From positions 56,499,231 through 56,563,230 of the forward strand of contig CM028329.1 in NCBI GenBank assembly GCA_016647705.1: DNA of 64,000 nucleotides, written 5' to 3'. Positions 23,028 to 34,273 of the stretch are shown here, in pieces; position 1 is the first letter of the stretch; each line of letters begins with the position of its first letter. The DNA comes from Eucommia ulmoides. Taxonomy: Eukaryota > Streptophyta > Magnoliopsida > Garryales > Eucommiaceae. A program made the position numbers and the translations under genes. Under the pieces are notes generated by a model that made no database searches, had not been told where the DNA came from, and was given only the letters and a program-made list of their open reading frames with translations.

Positions 23028-23766
23028 AATAAAAACATTTAGTATTATTAATACGTTTCTTCAAATAATCAGTATTCCGTACGGGAGCATGATATTGTCG
23101 GAGATATTGAAGAGCTTCTTTAGCAACTATTGGTTTTTCAATAAGTTTAGTTCTCTAAATAATCTTGAAGTGATCGCTCCAACGAACTAATGTTCACCTG
23201 TAGACCAAAATTCTTCTTATGCATAAATTCAAGATCATTCTTAAGAAATTAGCACTCATTTTTAACAGAATAATTTTTTACACAAACTCTATTAAGTTCA
23301 CACCTTGCATTTTTCAACTCAATGCTCAAAGCCTCATTTAAAGCCTCAATTTTTTTTTGTTTAAAATTATTTTGTTGAAAATAATAAACATTAGTGTTCA
23401 GAACTTCGTTATCTTTTTCAAGAGAATCGATTTTTTCAAGCAACTTACCAATTTCAGTTTAAGCATTTGTAAATTCAACAGTTTCAAAATATTTGTCCAA
23501 ATTCTTCTACTTAAGAGATTTATTAGTACTAAACTTTTTATTTTCTAGAATTATAATCTTTTGCCCGAGTTTTAAATTTTCTTTTCCAAAAATATAAAGG
23601 CAATCAATGTCTCAATAGTCTTATCTGCAACCTCATTATCACTAAGTTTATCATTCTCACTAATGAGATCCTGACTATCAGAGGAAGTGGGTGACTCTAT
23701 AATAGTATATACGATATCATGATTAATGCACTCCATGTGATCTTGTTTGGCTAGGATTTTAATCAT
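23003..23766 (-). pseudogene. Gag-like remnant with coiled coil and zinc knuckle
   Basis: On the minus strand 23766-23572 gives an acidic Ser/Asp-rich segment (ESPTSSDSQDLISENDKLSD). 23443-23249 gives a heptad-like Leu/Lys/Glu/Asn-rich stretch (MLEKIDSLEKDNEVLN...). 23040-23003 gives KCFYCGKHSHFEKV, a CX2CX4H zinc knuckle whose last Cys is lost at the poly-T tract. This order matches the C-terminal half of some copia gag proteins. Several stops separate the pieces. Confidence 0.6.
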
Positions 23767-23795
23767 ATTGAGCTAAAACCAACTCTGATACTAAT

Positions 23796-24157
23796 TGTTG
23801 ACCCAATGAACTACCCAAGAAGGGGGTGAATTGGGTAATTATAAAAATTTAAACAAGTAAATCTTTCAACACTTAATTTTCAAATAATCATTTTTTCCTA
23901 AATTAATTATTATCTTCGTTACGCAACGAATAAGTTTTTAAATCTAGGTATACACCCAAACACAATATAATAAAAATAAAGAATGCAGTACAACAAGATA
24001 TATCTTGATTCAGCAAGCTAGCCTTACCTAATCCAGTCCCCCCGAGTTTCACAGAGATTTGTAACCTCTAAACCCTTGATTCTTTTAACGGTACGAACCA
24101 AACATTTACAACGATTATTTTCCTAGGCTCAGAATCAACCTTTATAATTTTTTTCTT
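23796..24157 (-). repeat. LARD upstream LTR, segment 1
   Basis: Plus-strand start TGTTGACCCAATGAAC directly follows the primer-binding site. It is collinear with 18128-18500 and broken by the TIR element at 24158. The LTR continues at 25535-27031 and 48032-48501. Confidence 0.85.
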
Positions 24158-25534
24158 GGAGAAAAGACCTTTTTGGTCCCTGAAAGATGGCAAAAGTATC
24201 TAATTGGCCCCTCAGATTTGAAACTCGACACATTTGATCTCAACATTTCAAAATCGTTCCAAATTGGCCCCTGAAACAGATTCTGTTAAGTCAACTGATG
24301 GTCAATGTTTCATTAAGGGTATTTTAGTCTTTTTATTTAAAGGGGTTAATTTGAGAAGTCATCTAAATTTTTAGGGGTCAAAATATTTTATTTTATTTGG
24401 TGCCCTTGCCAAACGCCGAACACCCTCCATCGCCGAACACCATCGCCGATTCTACCACGAAATCAAACAACACAACACCACCACCAAATGACCACCACAC
24501 AAATCAACACCGTCGCCTCCGCCAAAGAAGCAAAAACAGAAACATGGGAAACAGAAACAGAAACTGAAATATGGGAAATAGAAGAAGAAACAGAAACATG
24601 GGAGCCGCCGCAAGATTAAACGACGCCTTAACCTTTTTCGATTGCTGCCCGATCAACCGCCGCATCTGATTTGACTTTTCAAAATCGAACCTGAGGTTTC
24701 GAAACCCTTTCTCGAACGAAAACGAAATTGAAATCGAAAGATTTCGAAAACTTTCGATTTCGATTTCGTTTTTGAAATCAAACCTACGGTTGGATTTTGA
24801 TTTCAAAAATGAAATCGAAATCAATCGAAAATCTTTCGATTTCAAAAACGAAATCGAAGTTGAAAGTTTTTGAAATCAATATTTCGATTTCGAAATTGAA
24901 AACCTAGTTTCCATTTCAAAATCGAAATTGTTTTCGATTTCGATGCTAAGCAGACAACGAAGATGATGACAGTTGAAGCGATGGAGGATGGAGAAGAAGC
25001 GGATGACGGCGACGAAGACGGAGAAGAAGCAGACGAAGGCGATGTAGGATGTAGAAGAAGCAGACGACGGTGATGCAGGATGGAGAAGAAGTAGACGACG
25101 ATGGAGGATGGCGAAGAAGAAGCAAGCGACGATGGTAGAGGCGGTTGTGTGGTGGTGTGGTGGTGCTCGGTGGTGTAGAAAAACGGCGGGTATGAAAGAG
25201 CCAACAAGACAAAAAAAAAGAGAAAAAAAGAGAAGAAAATGGTTTGGGAAAAAATATTTTGACCCCCTTAGTTTAACAATATATGCAAATAGACCCCACT
25301 AAATTAATAAGAATGAAATGACGCATGTACCCTTGGCCAAATGTCATGTGCTTGTCACATGACTTTTTCCATCCAATTCCCCCAAATTTTACTAACAGAA
25401 CCCGACTCAAACCCAACCCAAGGGCCAATTTGGAACGATTTTGAAATGTTGAGATCAAATGTGTCGAGTTTCAAATCTTATGGGCCAATTGGACACTTTC
25501 GCCATCTTTCAGGGACCAAAAAGGTCTTTTCCCC
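24158..25534. mobile_element. Mutator-like TIR element (non-autonomous)
   Basis: The TIRs are about 125 bp: left GGAGAAAAGACCTTTTTGG, inverted right GGGGAAAAGACCTTTTTGG, with continued matching through TTGAAACTCGACACATTTGA. The flanks TTTTTTCTT (left) and TTTTCTCTT (right) look like a slightly diverged 9-bp duplication, and the LARD LTR is collinear across the insertion. Long TIRs and a 9-bp TSD point to Mutator-like. The interior has dense GATTTCGAAATC-like palindromes (24690-24950) and a GAAGAAGC(A/G)GA-rich repeat tract (24960-25120). No transposase is present; the minus-strand ORFs at 24504-25212 are low-complexity Ser/Pro/Leu products of these repeats. Confidence 0.7.
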
Positions 25535-27031
25535 TTTTCTCTTCCCAGCTTAAGAAAAAACCTTATCTTTTTATTAGGCTAAAGATTAACCTAATTCTAT
25601 TATAGGAAGAATCAAAATCTCATCACACTCACAAGTATCATTTTCTCAAGCAAGAATGAAACATTTATAAATCACTCAAATTAATTCAATTTCAGAGAGA
25701 ATCAAGACCTAATTATTTTCAAGGGAAAATAATAACCTAACCTTTTTATATTTAGGACAAAGATCAAACCTTAATTTTTTTCGCTGAAAAAGATTGTAAA
25801 CTAACTACCCTAACTAGACATCTGCCCAACCGTGGCTAATCTGCTCAAACTCATAAATATAAAAAATACGAATTTCTTCTCACAAGGAGCTTCTACTACC
25901 TTAATGCAGTTATACTCAATTAATGTCCTAAAATTTACTACGTCATAGATACAATGTGAGACAAATTGATATCTGATTAATAAAAAAGTGTGGGTAACAC
26001 AAATTAAAGCACGTAATCAGATAATCATACAAAATCGTTTTAAAAAGATTTTTAGGCTCTTAAGTTTAAAAACGATTTTCTAACGATCTTAAATTCAAGC
26101 AAGTAACAATAATATGAAATCAAAATAAAGAGCAATAATTTGGAAAGATCTCACTAGGAAAATACCAAAGAATGAAAGCAAAATCTCAAGATAGCATAAG
26201 TTGGTGACGTTAAATCAATCAACATTTTAGATCAAGAATTTAGCACAAAATCTCTCTTAAAAAAATCTTAGCAGAATAATATCTCTTAGAAAAGTGTAGA
26301 AACTGATGTTCTTGATATGTTTTATCTAAATTCCGTAGGTCTATATATATAGACTGATATCAAGCCATCTACCGGTTACTTTTCAAAAGATATGCTTCTA
26401 AAAGACACTTTTAGACCCCATATAACATAATCATTCAATTATGGTGAAATTCACTTAAAAATGTCTTTTAAAACTCTCAAATAAGTTCATAAAATATTTC
26501 TCAATTATCAATTATAAAGATAAGAAATATTTAACTACTTAAATTGAAAGAATAATTAATTATGTGGATCAAATCAATAGGGATATTAAAATATATCTAC
26601 CATATCTTCAATGGGATTAGATCCCCTGAAACTCTCCATTGGAATCATAAAAAATGGTTAATTTTTTACCAAAATACCAAGTTCTTTGAAATCTCAACCA
26701 AAACAGGCGGTTGACCGATTGATACAACATTGATACCAGACCAATCAAAAACTGCCACTCGGTTGACCGATCCTCCTTTGGTCGGTTGACCGATTGGTTC
26801 AACGAGTTTTTTCTCCCAAACTCTAGCACAGTTGACCGATTGCCTCCCAATCGGTTAACTGATTGGTTTAAAGACTTCACCTGACAGAACCTTAAGCCTA
26901 TCGGTTAACTGATCGCCTTTGGTCTGTTGACTGATTGCTGCAGGGACTATCATTTGCTCCGAAAACCTCACTATTTTAAATGATTGACTGATCTCTTCTG
27001 ATTAGTTGATCGATTAATGCTGGATGGTCAT
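25535..27031 (-). repeat. LARD upstream LTR, segment 2 with GGTTGACCGATT repeats
   Basis: Collinear with 18500-19650 of the other LTR. From about 26700 to 27020 it holds eight or more diverged copies of (T)CGGTTGACCGATTG at irregular spacing (for example 26708, 26759, 26781, 26828, 26852, 26897 and 26921). The ORF at 26617-26880 reads them as repeated LNQSVNR. This part is what the downstream LTR lacks. It stops at the GTCAT target site of the gypsy insertion. Confidence 0.7.
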
Positions 27032-28347
27032 TGATCGCACCGTATTTGTGCGATTTTATACCCTTAAACTTAGGTTTGTTAATTGTTCGAATAATGTAAA
27101 TTATTATAAATAAAGTTATTTTACTTATTTTTGTATGTTTATGAAAATTGATCAAAACGACGTTAAGTCGGGACAAATCGGATTAAAAACGAATAAACTA
27201 CGACAAATCGAACAAAAATCAAATAAATCAAAACGAATTGTTTGATCTCTTAAATATATCAAAAGTTGATTTATTTTATATGGTTTTGTAGGTTTTCGAA
27301 AAGCAAAAAAAATGACATTGAGTTGGAGTGAATCGGATAAAAAACAAACAAACCGCGTTAAGTCGAACAAAAAACTAACAAATGGGACTCCTACAGTAGC
27401 GAGCCGCTACAGTAGCCACCCAACTTGGCCTATATCGGTAGCCCCCCTTAACTTTTAGCCCTTTTTATGTTTTTGCCCTCTTAACTTTTGACAGCTATTT
27501 TAAAATATCATTTCCATCCCACCTACTTCGGTTTTTGTTTATTTTTCCCCCCAAGACTCTTTAGTTTGCTTATAAATATGAATTGGGGTTGAGAGCAAAT
27601 GGATATAGAATTTTCTTAGAAACATTTCATCTTGGAAGGATGTCAATCTCCAATACTAAAGGTTTGTTTGCTTTTATTATGAGTTTCTAATTTTCTTTTA
27701 CTAAGATTAAGGATGAAACCATATGTAATTAATTAAGTTGTTATATTGTGTTGATTCCAAATAATTTGTAATTAATGTTTATGGATTTTGCTTCAATTAA
27801 ATAAATGATTTCATCTTTAACATCATGTATTATTGATTGTTATGAATTATTTAAATGATTGGATTTATATTGTAAAATAAATAATATATTTTGATTATAT
27901 GTTTTTCATTAATTTGTATACATATAATGATTAAGAAATTATATTTTCAATACAAATAAAAACCAATTTGAGATTTACATCAGATTTAATTTCTAAAATC
28001 TAAAGAGGATAGGAAGATTAATTTCTAAAACTATCATTAAAAATTTGGAGTCAACACAAAAATAAGGACTAATTAATTATATATCGGTGGATTCTGAAAT
28101 TTTAGTATTTTTTCATCTTCAATCTTATTAAATCTGTCATTTCACTGTTTATCTAATTTTTTATTTCTTAATCATAAAATCAACATCATCTTGAACTAGA
28201 TATAATTAAATTAAAGTGGATAGATTAAGTTTTCTTATAAACAATCCTCATGGGTTCGATCTTGCTTCCGTTAATCTATGCTACAATTGATTCGTATGCT
28301 TGTGAGTATTTTTAAAACGAGACAGAACACAATTTTTGTCTACAACA
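27032..28347 (+). repeat. Gypsy 5' LTR
   Basis: TG...CA bounded, 1316 bp, collinear with 45806-48031 apart from the MITE there. A CTTATAAATATGAA box at about 27569-27582 could serve as TATA box. The paired repeats GTAGCGAGCCGCTACAGTAG lie near 27397-27417. Confidence 0.85.
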
Positions 28348-28930
28348 AGTATTTGGCTCCGTTGTCATGGTTGTGACAAAAAATTTGTGATCCAAGTTAA
28401 TTTAATTTTTCTATTAGTTTTATTATTATTAGTATTATTATAATTATTATTACTACTACTATAATTGTTATTATTTCTGTTGAACAGGAGGTTGAAATTC
28501 CTACTATTTATTTTCTTGTTTTTAATTTCTGTTTGAAAGAAAGGTTGAAACCTTTACTATTTAATTTCTTGTCCTTAATTTCTGTTTGAAAGAAAGGTTG
28601 AAACCCTTTATTTTTTTTTTCTGCTTGAAAGGAAGGTTGAAACTCCTACTATTTATTTTTTTGTCTTTAATTTCTGCTCTTTAATTTCTGTTTGAAAAAA
28701 AGGTTGAAACCCCTACTATTTATTTTCTTATCTTTAATTTACTGTCTTTAATTTTTTACTTGAAAGAAAGGTTGAAACCCCTACTATTTTATTTTTTATT
28801 TTTTTATTTCATTTGTTAAAACAAAAAAAAATTAAAAACAAAATTGTTATAGGTTGTTTATGGCTTGAGAATGAAATTTAAAGAATTCTTTGGTTAGGAG
28901 AAGACTATCTTTAAGTAGAATAGTATGAGA
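28348..28930 (+). repeat. Leader with tandem ~60-bp repeats
   Basis: Downstream of the primer-binding site, from about 28480 to 28790, a unit reading roughly GAAAGGTTGAAACCCCTACT followed by ATTTATTTTCTTGTCTTTAA and TTTCTGTTT recurs about five times with length changes. It lies in the untranslated leader before gag. Its role, if any, is unknown. Confidence 0.6.
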
Positions 28931-28940
28931 AACTTTAAAA

Positions 28941-29969
28941 ATGGAAGAACATGTTAAGAACTCAAAAAGACGTGCAAATCCATCAGCACCAAAGAAACTC
29001 TTCTTAAATAATTCTCCCATTTCAGCCAACTTTCTCTCTTGTATAGTTTTATCACAAACAACTACTTCCCACTTTGAGCTCAAACCGGCCATCATTCAAC
29101 TTTTGCCATCTTTTTATGGGTTAGAAATAGAAGATCTATACATGCACATTAAGGAATTTCTTGAAATATGCTCCACATTCCGATTCTAAAACTTTTCTAA
29201 TGAATATGTCCAGCTTAGACTTTTCTTATTCTCTCTAAAAGATCAAGCAAAAGCTTGGTTGAACACTCTTCCCCCGATAACAATTACCAGTTGGGAACAA
29301 CTTGTTAATAAATTTTTATCTAAATTCTTCCCCATGTCAAAAATTGATCACATTAGGAGAGAAATTTCTGAATTTTACCAAAAAGATGGTAAAGAATTTT
29401 ATGAATGTCGGGAAAGATTTAATGATATAACTTTAATTTGTCCCCACCATGGTTTTGAAATCTTGAGGCTTGTAGAGTATTTTTATGACAGTTTAGCCCC
29501 TTTAAATCGTCAAATGATACAATCTATGTATGGTGGAAAATATTTGCAGTTACGAGAGCAGGAAGCTTTAGAATCTCTTGAAACACTGTTTGTCAATTCT
29601 CAATAGTAAAAACATCTAGATTTTAGAGTCAAACCCAATGCACCAAAGAGATGAGGAATTTATGAGGTGAGAGATAATAATGATGTAAAAACCAGTTTAG
29701 CTAATTTGACTAGGAATGTTGATGCATTAGTCTTGAGCCAAAGCATGAATTCTAAAATAAGGTATGTGCCTTATGTCAAAATTCTTCCTACACTGCTCAG
29801 TCATGTTCATCATTGTCGACTTTTCAAGAAGCCTATTCTGAATAGGCTAATGCAATCTATTTTTATGAAAAATCATCTAATAGCCCATTTGTTTCCACAT
29901 ACAATCCAAATTGGAGAAACCATCCAAATTTCTCAGGCGACAGAATCAATCAACAATGAACCAAGCTAG
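28941..29969 (+). pseudogene. Gypsy gag, broken
   Basis: Two frames give FELKPAIIQLLPSFYGLE...HIKEFLEICSTF (to 29189) and, after a stop, LKDQAKAWLNTLPP (codons before 29259) running into WEQLVNKFLSKFFPMSKIDH...YECRERFNDI (29259-29606). This is the retrotransposon gag domain of Tat/Athila elements, which forms the particle shell. From 29667 to 29969 the reading frame is shifted; in the alternative frame NPNWRNHPNF, a typical motif downstream of the gag Cys cluster, is seen. It is not functional. Confidence 0.8.
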
Positions 29970-30012
29970 GCCTTAAGTTAACACCCATAACCAAAACTTC
30001 CACTATCACAAT

Positions 30013-31371
30013 TTGTCATACCCTTCAAGAAAATCATCTTTAGAGGAAACATTACAACAGTTAATGCAGTCAACCCAACAATCCATCTCCAAAATTGAAA
30101 TGCAATTGGGTCAACTAGCAAATGATGTAGGAGAGAGAGAGAAAAGAAAGTTTCCAAGTCAACCCGTCTCAAATTCAAAAAGTCAATTTCAGGTAGGATC
30201 ATCGGACCATAATGAGGAAGTTAAATCCATTACTACTCTTAGGTCGGGAAAACTTATCATCAAACCTGAATTTGAAAAAGAGAGTCCTAAGAGCCAACCT
30301 AAAAATTCTGAACCCAAAGACTCGATGGAAAATCAATCATTGCCTTACCTTCCAAAAGCTCAATTTCTACAAAGACTTGTTCTAAAACAGAAAGCTACAC
30401 AATATAGTGACATTTTAGTGGTGTTTAAGCAAGTTCGCATTAACATATCCTTCTTTGGCGCTATAAAACAAGTGTCTGCCTATTTAAAATTCTTGAAAGA
30501 TATTTGTATTGTGAAAATGAACACCAATGTTCCAAAAAAGACATTCTTGATTGAACAAGTAAGCTTTATAATCCAACACAAAACTCTTGCCAAATACAAA
30601 GATCCCGAGTTTCCAACTATATCTTGTGTAATTGGCGATCAAGAGATTAATTGAGCTCTACTTGACTTGGGTACGAATATGAATTTGTTGCCATATTTGA
30701 TTTATAAGCAACTCGGTCTAAGTGAGTTGAAACCCACATCTATGACACTCCAATTAGCTGATGGGTCTGTGAAAGTTCTGAGATGTGTCATAGAAGATGT
30801 TTTAATCAAGGTTGATAAATTTTATTTTCCTGTGGATTTCGTTGTTCTTGATAGCCACCATGTTGAAGACTTTCATGCTCAAATTCCTATCATCATGGGT
30901 AGACCATTCTTAGCTACTTCTAATGCAATCATCAATTATCGTAATGGTATCTTGAAGTTATCATTTGAAAATATGACTATTGAATTGAATGTATTTAATG
31001 TTGCTAATAAATATATGGAACTGGATGATGTGTGTAAAGTGAATATGATTGAGTCTATTATTCCCAATGATTTTTTCTTGCAAATGAACATAAACAACCA
31101 TTTTGAAAAATGTTTAACACAGTTTGGTATGAACATAGACGTGGAAAATTCAACTAATGATATAAATTCTTTGTTAGAATCTACACCATTAGTGGATATT
31201 GATGAATGGAATGCCAAAATTGACCATGTTACACCCACTGAGTCTATCCATTCAAATTCTAAGTCACCACAGTTGGACCTTAAGCCCTTACCCAATACCC
31301 TAAAATATGCATTCTCAGGACCATCAGAAACCTTGCCTGTTATCATAGCATCTGACATCGATAACAAATAG
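30013..31371 (+). pseudogene. Gypsy gag C-terminus and aspartic protease region
   Basis: 30013-30654 is a Gln/Ser/Lys-rich linker (LEETLQQLMQSTQQSISKIE, then ITTLRSGKLI). A TGA at 30652-30654 breaks the frame, just before the retropepsin-like part: ALLDLGTNMNLLPYLIYKQL, in which DLG stands for the catalytic D(T/S)G, followed by LQLADGSVKVL and IPIIMGRPFLATSNAIINY. The frame is otherwise open to 31371. It processes the polyprotein in active elements; here it is separated from gag by the stop. Confidence 0.8.
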
Positions 31372-31379
31372 GAAGATAA

Positions 31380-32790
31380 ATTGATCAATGTCCTCAAAGA
31401 TCATAAAGAAGGTATAGGGTGGACAATTGGAGACATTAAGGGGATTAGTCTATCAGTGTGCATGCATAGATATCATTTGGAAGATAATTCCAAGACTAGT
31501 CATGAGTTCCAAAGATGATTAAATCCAAACATGAAAAAAGTTGTTAGAGCTAAAATGACTAAACTTTTAGATGTAGGTATCATTTACCCAATTTCTGATA
31601 GTGAGTGGGTTAGCTCTGTTCAGGTCGTTCCTAAGAAATCTGGAATAACAGTAGTAAAAAATGATAAAAATTAATTAATTCCTACCCGAGTGCAAACTGG
31701 GTGGCGTGTTTGTATTGACTAGAGAAAACTAAATGTTGTCACTAGAAAATATCACTTTCCACTTCCCTTCATTGATCAAATGCTTGAGAGATTGACAAGT
31801 CACTCCTATTATTGTTTCCTTAATGGTTATTCCGGTTATAACCAAATTTTCATTGCCTTCGAAGACCAAGAAAAAACCATATTCACTTGTCCGTTTGGAA
31901 CCTTCGCCTATTGACGTATGCCCTTTGGCTTATGTAATGCTCTAGGTACTTTTCAATGATGCACGATGAGTATTTTCTCTGATATGGTAGAGCGTTTTCT
32001 CAAAATTTTCATGGATGATTTTTCTGTGTTTGGGTTTAGTTTTGATGAGTGTCTGGACCATCTGAAATTAGTGTTGGTTGGATGTAAAGAGAAAAATATT
32101 GTGTTAAATTGAGAAAAATGTCATTTCATGGTTAAGAAAATGATTGTTCTAAGCCATGTTATTTAAAAAAATAGAATTGAGGTTGATAGGCAAAAGTTGA
32201 CTTAATTTTTAATCTTCCACCTGCACGAATAGTGAAAGAAATTCGGTTATTTTTAGGTCATGTTGGCTTTTATTGCAGGTTCCTCAAAAGTAAGGTTTCT
32301 CGACCTTTGTGTAGTTTGCTTGCAAAAGAAACCCTTTTTGTCATTGATAATTCATGTTTTCAAGAAACCCTTGTTGACCTTCGCTCCGATCATTCGACCT
32401 CTCAATTGGAACCTTCCTTTTGAAATCATGTGTGATGCATTTGATTATGCTATAGGTGTTATTCTGAGCCAACATATGAATAGGTTACCACATGTAATCT
32501 ATTATGCCAGTAAAATTCTCATTGATGTACAATTGAATTACTCCACCACCGAAAAAGAATTGCTTGCTGTTGTGTTTGCTTTTATTAAGTTTTGATCCTA
32601 CTTGATTGGTTCCAAAATCATTGTTTATTCTGATCATGCTGCATTAAAATACATTCTTTCGAAAAATGATTCTAAAGCTCGTTTGATTAGGTTGATTTTA
32701 TTGTTATAAGAATTTGATTTAGAAATTCGTGATAAGAAAGGATCTGAAAATGTTGTTGCTGATTACTTGTCTGGGTTGATAGTAGAGTTT
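31380..32790 (+). pseudogene. Gypsy reverse transcriptase and RNase H, many stops
   Basis: Reading through stops gives GWTIGDIKGISLSVCMHRYH, then RKLNVVTRKYHFPLPFIDQM, FLNGYSGYNQIFIAFEDQEK, and the active-site box FMDDFSV (FMDD at 32008-32019), followed by the RNase H part (IMCDAFDYAIGVILSQHMNR at about 32427-32486, then STTEKELLAVVFAF). At least eight in-frame stops occur between 31500 and 32710. The RT Asp pair is intact while the frame is not. Confidence 0.8.
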
Positions 32791-32936
32791 GATGATGAAA
32801 ATTTGGCCATCAAAAAAACTTTTTCCAATGAACAACTCATGTCTTTATCCCAATTGCCTTGGTTTGCAGATTTAGTCAATTATCTTGTCACTGGTCATGT
32901 GCCTAATCATTGGAGTCACTAAGATAAATTAAATTT

Positions 32937-34161
32937 TTGACTGAGGTAAAAAAATTCTCTTGGGATGATCCATATTTGTTCAAATATTGCCCTAATCAAA
33001 TAATTTGGAGATGTATTCCTAAGAGCGAACAACAAAGTGTCATTTCATTTTGCCATGATCATGCATGTAGAGGTCATTTTTCCTCAAAGAAAATCACTGC
33101 AAAAATTTGCAGTGCGGATTTTATTGGCCCACTCTTTTCAAATACACTCATGTGTACTGTCGCTCCTGTGACCGGTGTCAAAGATTAGGAAGTATTTCTC
33201 GTAGGAATATGATGTCCTTAAACCCAATTCTTATTGTTGAGTTATTTGATGTTTGGGGTATCGATTTCATGGGTTTGTTTCCTAATTCTTTTCGTAACCT
33301 GTACATTCTTGTCGTTGTTAACTATGTATCAAAGTGGGAGGAAGCCATTACTTGTAAGGTGAATGATCATAAGGTTGTACTGAAATTTTTAAAAGAAAAT
33401 ATTTTTTCTAGATTTGGTACACCACGTGCTATCATTAGTGATGGGGGAAAACATTTATGTAACAGGCATTTTGAAAAGTTGGTGAAGAAATGTGGCATAA
33501 CTCATAAAGTTTTTACTCCTTATCATCCTCAAACAAGTGGTCAAGTAGAAATTTCAGATAGTGAAATTAAGCAAATTCTTGAAAAAACGATTAACCCTAT
33601 AAGAAAATATTTGTCTTTAAAACTATCTGATGCATTGTGGGCTTATCGAACTGCTTATAAAACCCCTATTAGAATGTTTCCTTATCGATTTGTTTACAGA
33701 AAAACATGCCACTTACCTGTTGAGTTCGAGCATAGAGCATATTGAACTATCAAACAATTGAATTTTTCTCTAGACCATGCAGGTATTCAGGGGAAACTCC
33801 AATTAAATGACTTAGAGAAAATTTGGAATGATGCATACAATTGGGGGAAAACGATATAAGGATCAAACAAAAAAAATTCATAACAAAAATATTTGAGAAA
33901 ATCTTTATTTCCAGGTCAAAAGGTCCTTCTGTACAATTGTCGTCTACATATATTCCCTGGAAAATTGCGCTCTCGATGGTTTGGTCCATATTCGTTCACA
34001 CTGTTTTTCCCCATGGAGCTGTTAAAATTGAAAATCCAAAAGATGGTGATGCTTTCAAAGTTAATGGCCAAAGGTTAAAACTATTTTTGGAATTAAAAAC
34101 TCCGGAAATGGAAGAAACGATCCTCGAAGATCCCGTTTATCAAGATTTATCCTTCTCTTGA
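32937..34161 (+). pseudogene. Gypsy integrase, frameshifted
   Basis: 33032-33190 carries the zinc-binding HHCC remnant ([20 protein letters not shown], and in the next frame [15 protein letters not shown]). 33107-33745 gives the core with [31 protein letters not shown] and [19 protein letters not shown], matching the D-D-E core (the E region reads QVEIS). 33841-34161 is the C-terminal part ([11 protein letters not shown] in one frame, then VNGQRLKLF), again shifted. It ends with LEDPVYQDLSFS and TGA. Confidence 0.85.
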
Positions 34162-34273
34162 TAAAAATGTCTGGCTGAAGGCGTTAAACTAAGCACTAAG
34201 TGGGAGACAACCCACTGTGGTGGCAAATAGGAACAAACAATCAGCCTGTACAATTTAATTACACCGGGTAGTA
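34162..34273 (+). other. Gypsy 3' non-coding, before the chromovirus insertion
   Basis: Contains CTAAGCACTAAGTGGGAGAC, a motif often seen after the integrase gene of Tat/Athila elements. It is interrupted at TAGTA (34269-34273), the target site of the chromovirus; the sequence resumes at 44654. Confidence 0.6.

Noticed and set aside
24504-25212. Ser/Pro/His-rich minus-strand ORFs up to 121 residues
   Set aside because: They lie in the core of a TIR element and translate simple repeats in several frames at once.
30936-31397. 153-residue minus-strand ORF
   Set aside because: It is the reverse complement of the gypsy protease region, which has clear sense motifs.
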